In this document: positions 62,787-64,000 of the stretch, one piece after another
How positions within the stretch are numbered: the first letter of the stretch is position 1
Layout of the letters: the number at the start of each line of letters is the position of its first letter
DNA from: Microbulbifer sp. GL-2
GTDB lineage: Bacteria > Pseudomonadota > Gammaproteobacteria > Pseudomonadales > Cellvibrionaceae
Length of the DNA stretch: 64,000 bases
Assembly: GCF_007183175.1 (NCBI RefSeq)
Contig: NZ_AP019807.1
Span: 3,654,001-3,718,000 of the forward strand
Direction of reading: 5' to 3'
Program-made: the position numbers and the translations under genes
Notes under the pieces: generated by a model
What the model was told of the DNA's origin: nothing
Database searches by the model: none
Seen by the model: only the letters and a program-made list of their open reading frames with translations

Positions 62787-63953
62787 ATGTTAAGTTTTCA
62801 ATTCGATACTACAAAATCCATTATAAGTAGTCCGGGAGGTTTAAGTAGAATCAGTGAAATATGTGATCAGTTGAATATAACCAAGTTGCTAGTGGTAACT
62901 GATCCAGGTATTGTAAATTGTGGTTTGGTAGAGAGGCTTAAGGCGCAATTAGATAGTAAATTTTCGGCCATCGTCTTTGCTGAAGTTAATGCTGATCCTA
63001 AAGAGCATGTCGTATTATCAGCAGTAGCTCTGGCAAAGCAGCATAATGTTGATGGCGTAATAGGTTTTGGTGGCGGCAGCTCAATGGATACCGCCAAAGT
63101 TGTCGCTGTTATGATTGATTCGCAGCAACCCCTCGATCAGCTATATGGGCTTGAGCGAGTCCAAGGGAATCGATTACCGCTAGTTTTAATACCTACCACT
63201 GCCGGTACCGGCTCAGAAGTTACACCTATTGCAGTTTTAACAACTGGAGAAACCACCAAAGATGGTATTGTTGCTAAACAGTTGTTGCCGGATGTTGCCT
63301 TATTGGATGCACAATTAACTCTAGGGTTACCAGCTCATGTGACTGCTGCAACTGGTATTGATGCTATGGTACATGCCATAGAGGCTTATACGTCTAAGCA
63401 TAAAAAAAATATCTATTCAGATATGTTGGCTAAGCAGGCCTTGCTATTGCTATCAAAAAATATTGAGCAGGCCACGCACTATGGCGAGGACATTGAAGCA
63501 AGACAAAATATGTTATTAGGCGCCTGCCTTGCAGGCCAGGCCTTTGCCAATGCACCAGTTGCTGCTGTACATGCCCTTGCATATCCATTAGGGGGGCATT
63601 TTCATATACCTCATGGGTTAGGTAACTCTTTAGTGTTGCCACATGTGATGCGCTTTAATCAAAGCGATACAGCCAGGCTTTATTGTGAATTGGCGCCATA
63701 TATTTGTCCAAATATTAATACAGCTCAATCCGATCAAAAAGTGTGCTCTGATCTTATAGCCTTTATTGAGCAGCTAATTGAACAACTAAAATTGCCTCGG
63801 ACCCTAAAACAATTAGATATCGGCGAACATCATTTAGAGATGCTTGCCACCGATGCAATGTTACAAACTCGCTTATTAGTCAATAATCCCAAGCCATTAT
63901 CTCATGATGATGCTCTCCTGATTTATCAGGCCGCTTATGAGGAGGCTTTGTGA
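62787..63953 (+). CDS. Iron-containing alcohol dehydrogenase
   Basis: Group III NAD(P)-dependent alcohol dehydrogenase of 388 residues, cytoplasmic. The nucleotide-binding GFGGGSSMDTAK (about 93-104), IPTTAGTGSEVTP, and the metal ligands in TGIDAMVHAIEAY (Asp and His) and AVHALAYPLGGHFHIPHGLGNS (two His) are all present. The substrate, often a short-chain alcohol, glycerol-type diol or medium-chain alcohol, is not fixed by sequence. The ATG follows AAGGCGG. The downstream gene overlaps its stop by four bases (GTGA), so the two are co-translated. Confidence 0.94.
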   Translation: MLSFQFDTTKSIISSPGGLSRISEICDQLNITKLLVVTDPGIVNCGLVERLKAQLDSKFSAIVFAEVNADPKEHVVLSAVALAKQHNVDGVIGFGGGSSMDTAKVVAVMIDSQQPLDQLYGLERVQGNRLPLVLIPTTAGTGSEVTPIAVLTTGETTKDGIVAKQLLPDVALLDAQLTLGLPAHVTAATGIDAMVHAIEAYTSKHKKNIYSDMLAKQALLLLSKNIEQATHYGEDIEARQNMLLGACLAGQAFANAPVAAVHALAYPLGGHFHIPHGLGNSLVLPHVMRFNQSDTARLYCELAPYICPNINTAQSDQKVCSDLIAFIEQLIEQLKLPRTLKQLDIGEHHLEMLATDAMLQTRLLVNNPKPLSHDDALLIYQAAYEEAL

Positions 63954-64000
63954 GTAACCAAGCTGCGTTGCGTTCTGATTATGTTTATTTTGAAGAGATA
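63950..64000 (+). CDS. Start of a probable acyl-CoA thioesterase (partial)
   Basis: Seventeen residues are visible, from the GTG that overlaps the alcohol dehydrogenase stop, with GAGGAGG upstream. The sequence SNQAALRSDYVYFEEI resembles the beginning of hotdog-fold acyl-CoA thioesterases (4-hydroxybenzoyl-CoA thioesterase type), in which RSDYxYFxxI precedes the TRWMDND motif. That motif would lie just past the window, so the call is tentative. Confidence 0.5.
   Translation, partial: MSNQAALRSDYVYFEEI

Overview
The window reads as a chromosomal segment of a marine, polysaccharide-degrading gammaproteobacterium. The evidence is rsmJ, nfuA, a cysI-DUF934 pair, metH followed by a DUF2970 gene, hrpB, class I DAHP synthase, and secreted GH16 and GH114 carbohydrate enzymes. 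A Cellvibrionales/Microbulbifer-type host is my best guess from gene content. That is inference; no rRNA or tRNA is present to test it.

Layout. 1-2.1 kb: the 5' part of a secreted GH16 glucanase (minus strand), a sparse stretch and a small secreted protein. 2.5-7.5 kb: a membrane-anchored low-complexity protein, a SpoIIAA-like protein, rsmJ, glutamate decarboxylase and a Spo0M-like protein. 7.6-9.2 kb: an SDR oxidoreductase divergent from a TetR regulator, with twin palindromic operators between them. 9.2-17.6 kb: sulfur and one-carbon metabolism (DUF934-cysI, metH-DUF2970), a DJ-1/PfpI protein and nfuA. 17.8-22.3 kb: four tandem patatin-like phospholipase paralogues, the decayed remains of a fifth, and an overlapping NTF2-like gene. 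22.4-27.0 kb: a GH114 lipoprotein, hrpB and a cupin.

28.4-51.1 kb is the centrepiece: a visibly A+T-richer, single-direction five-gene cluster. A 3710-residue PKS/NRPS (fatty acyl-AMP ligase-ACP-KS-AT-ACP-aminotransferase-C-A-T-C) is followed by a glutamine-dependent asparagine synthetase, a second NRPS (A-T-C-A-T-E), an MFS exporter and a nitrilase-family amidase. The second NRPS ends in a fused serine beta-lactamase/PBP-fold domain in the thioesterase position. The logic resembles iturin/mycosubtilin: load a fatty acid, extend it with malonate, transaminate to a beta-amino acyl chain, add three amino acids (the first predicted Asp), epimerise the last and release. The predicted product is a beta-amino-fatty-acyl tripeptide, possibly a macrolactam.

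51.2-59.0 kb returns to ordinary genes: pcp, a SnoaL-like protein, a LysR regulator, an NHL-repeat protein, a CHMI-type tautomerase, a secreted repeat protein, an OsmC protein, a probably frameshifted membrane protein and DAHP synthase. 59-62.7 kb is a decay zone with gene fragments, a GNAT acetyltransferase, a P-loop kinase whose stop codon is supplied by an insertion sequence, and that degenerate IS3-family element. The window ends in an iron-type alcohol dehydrogenase overlapping the start of a probable acyl-CoA thioesterase.
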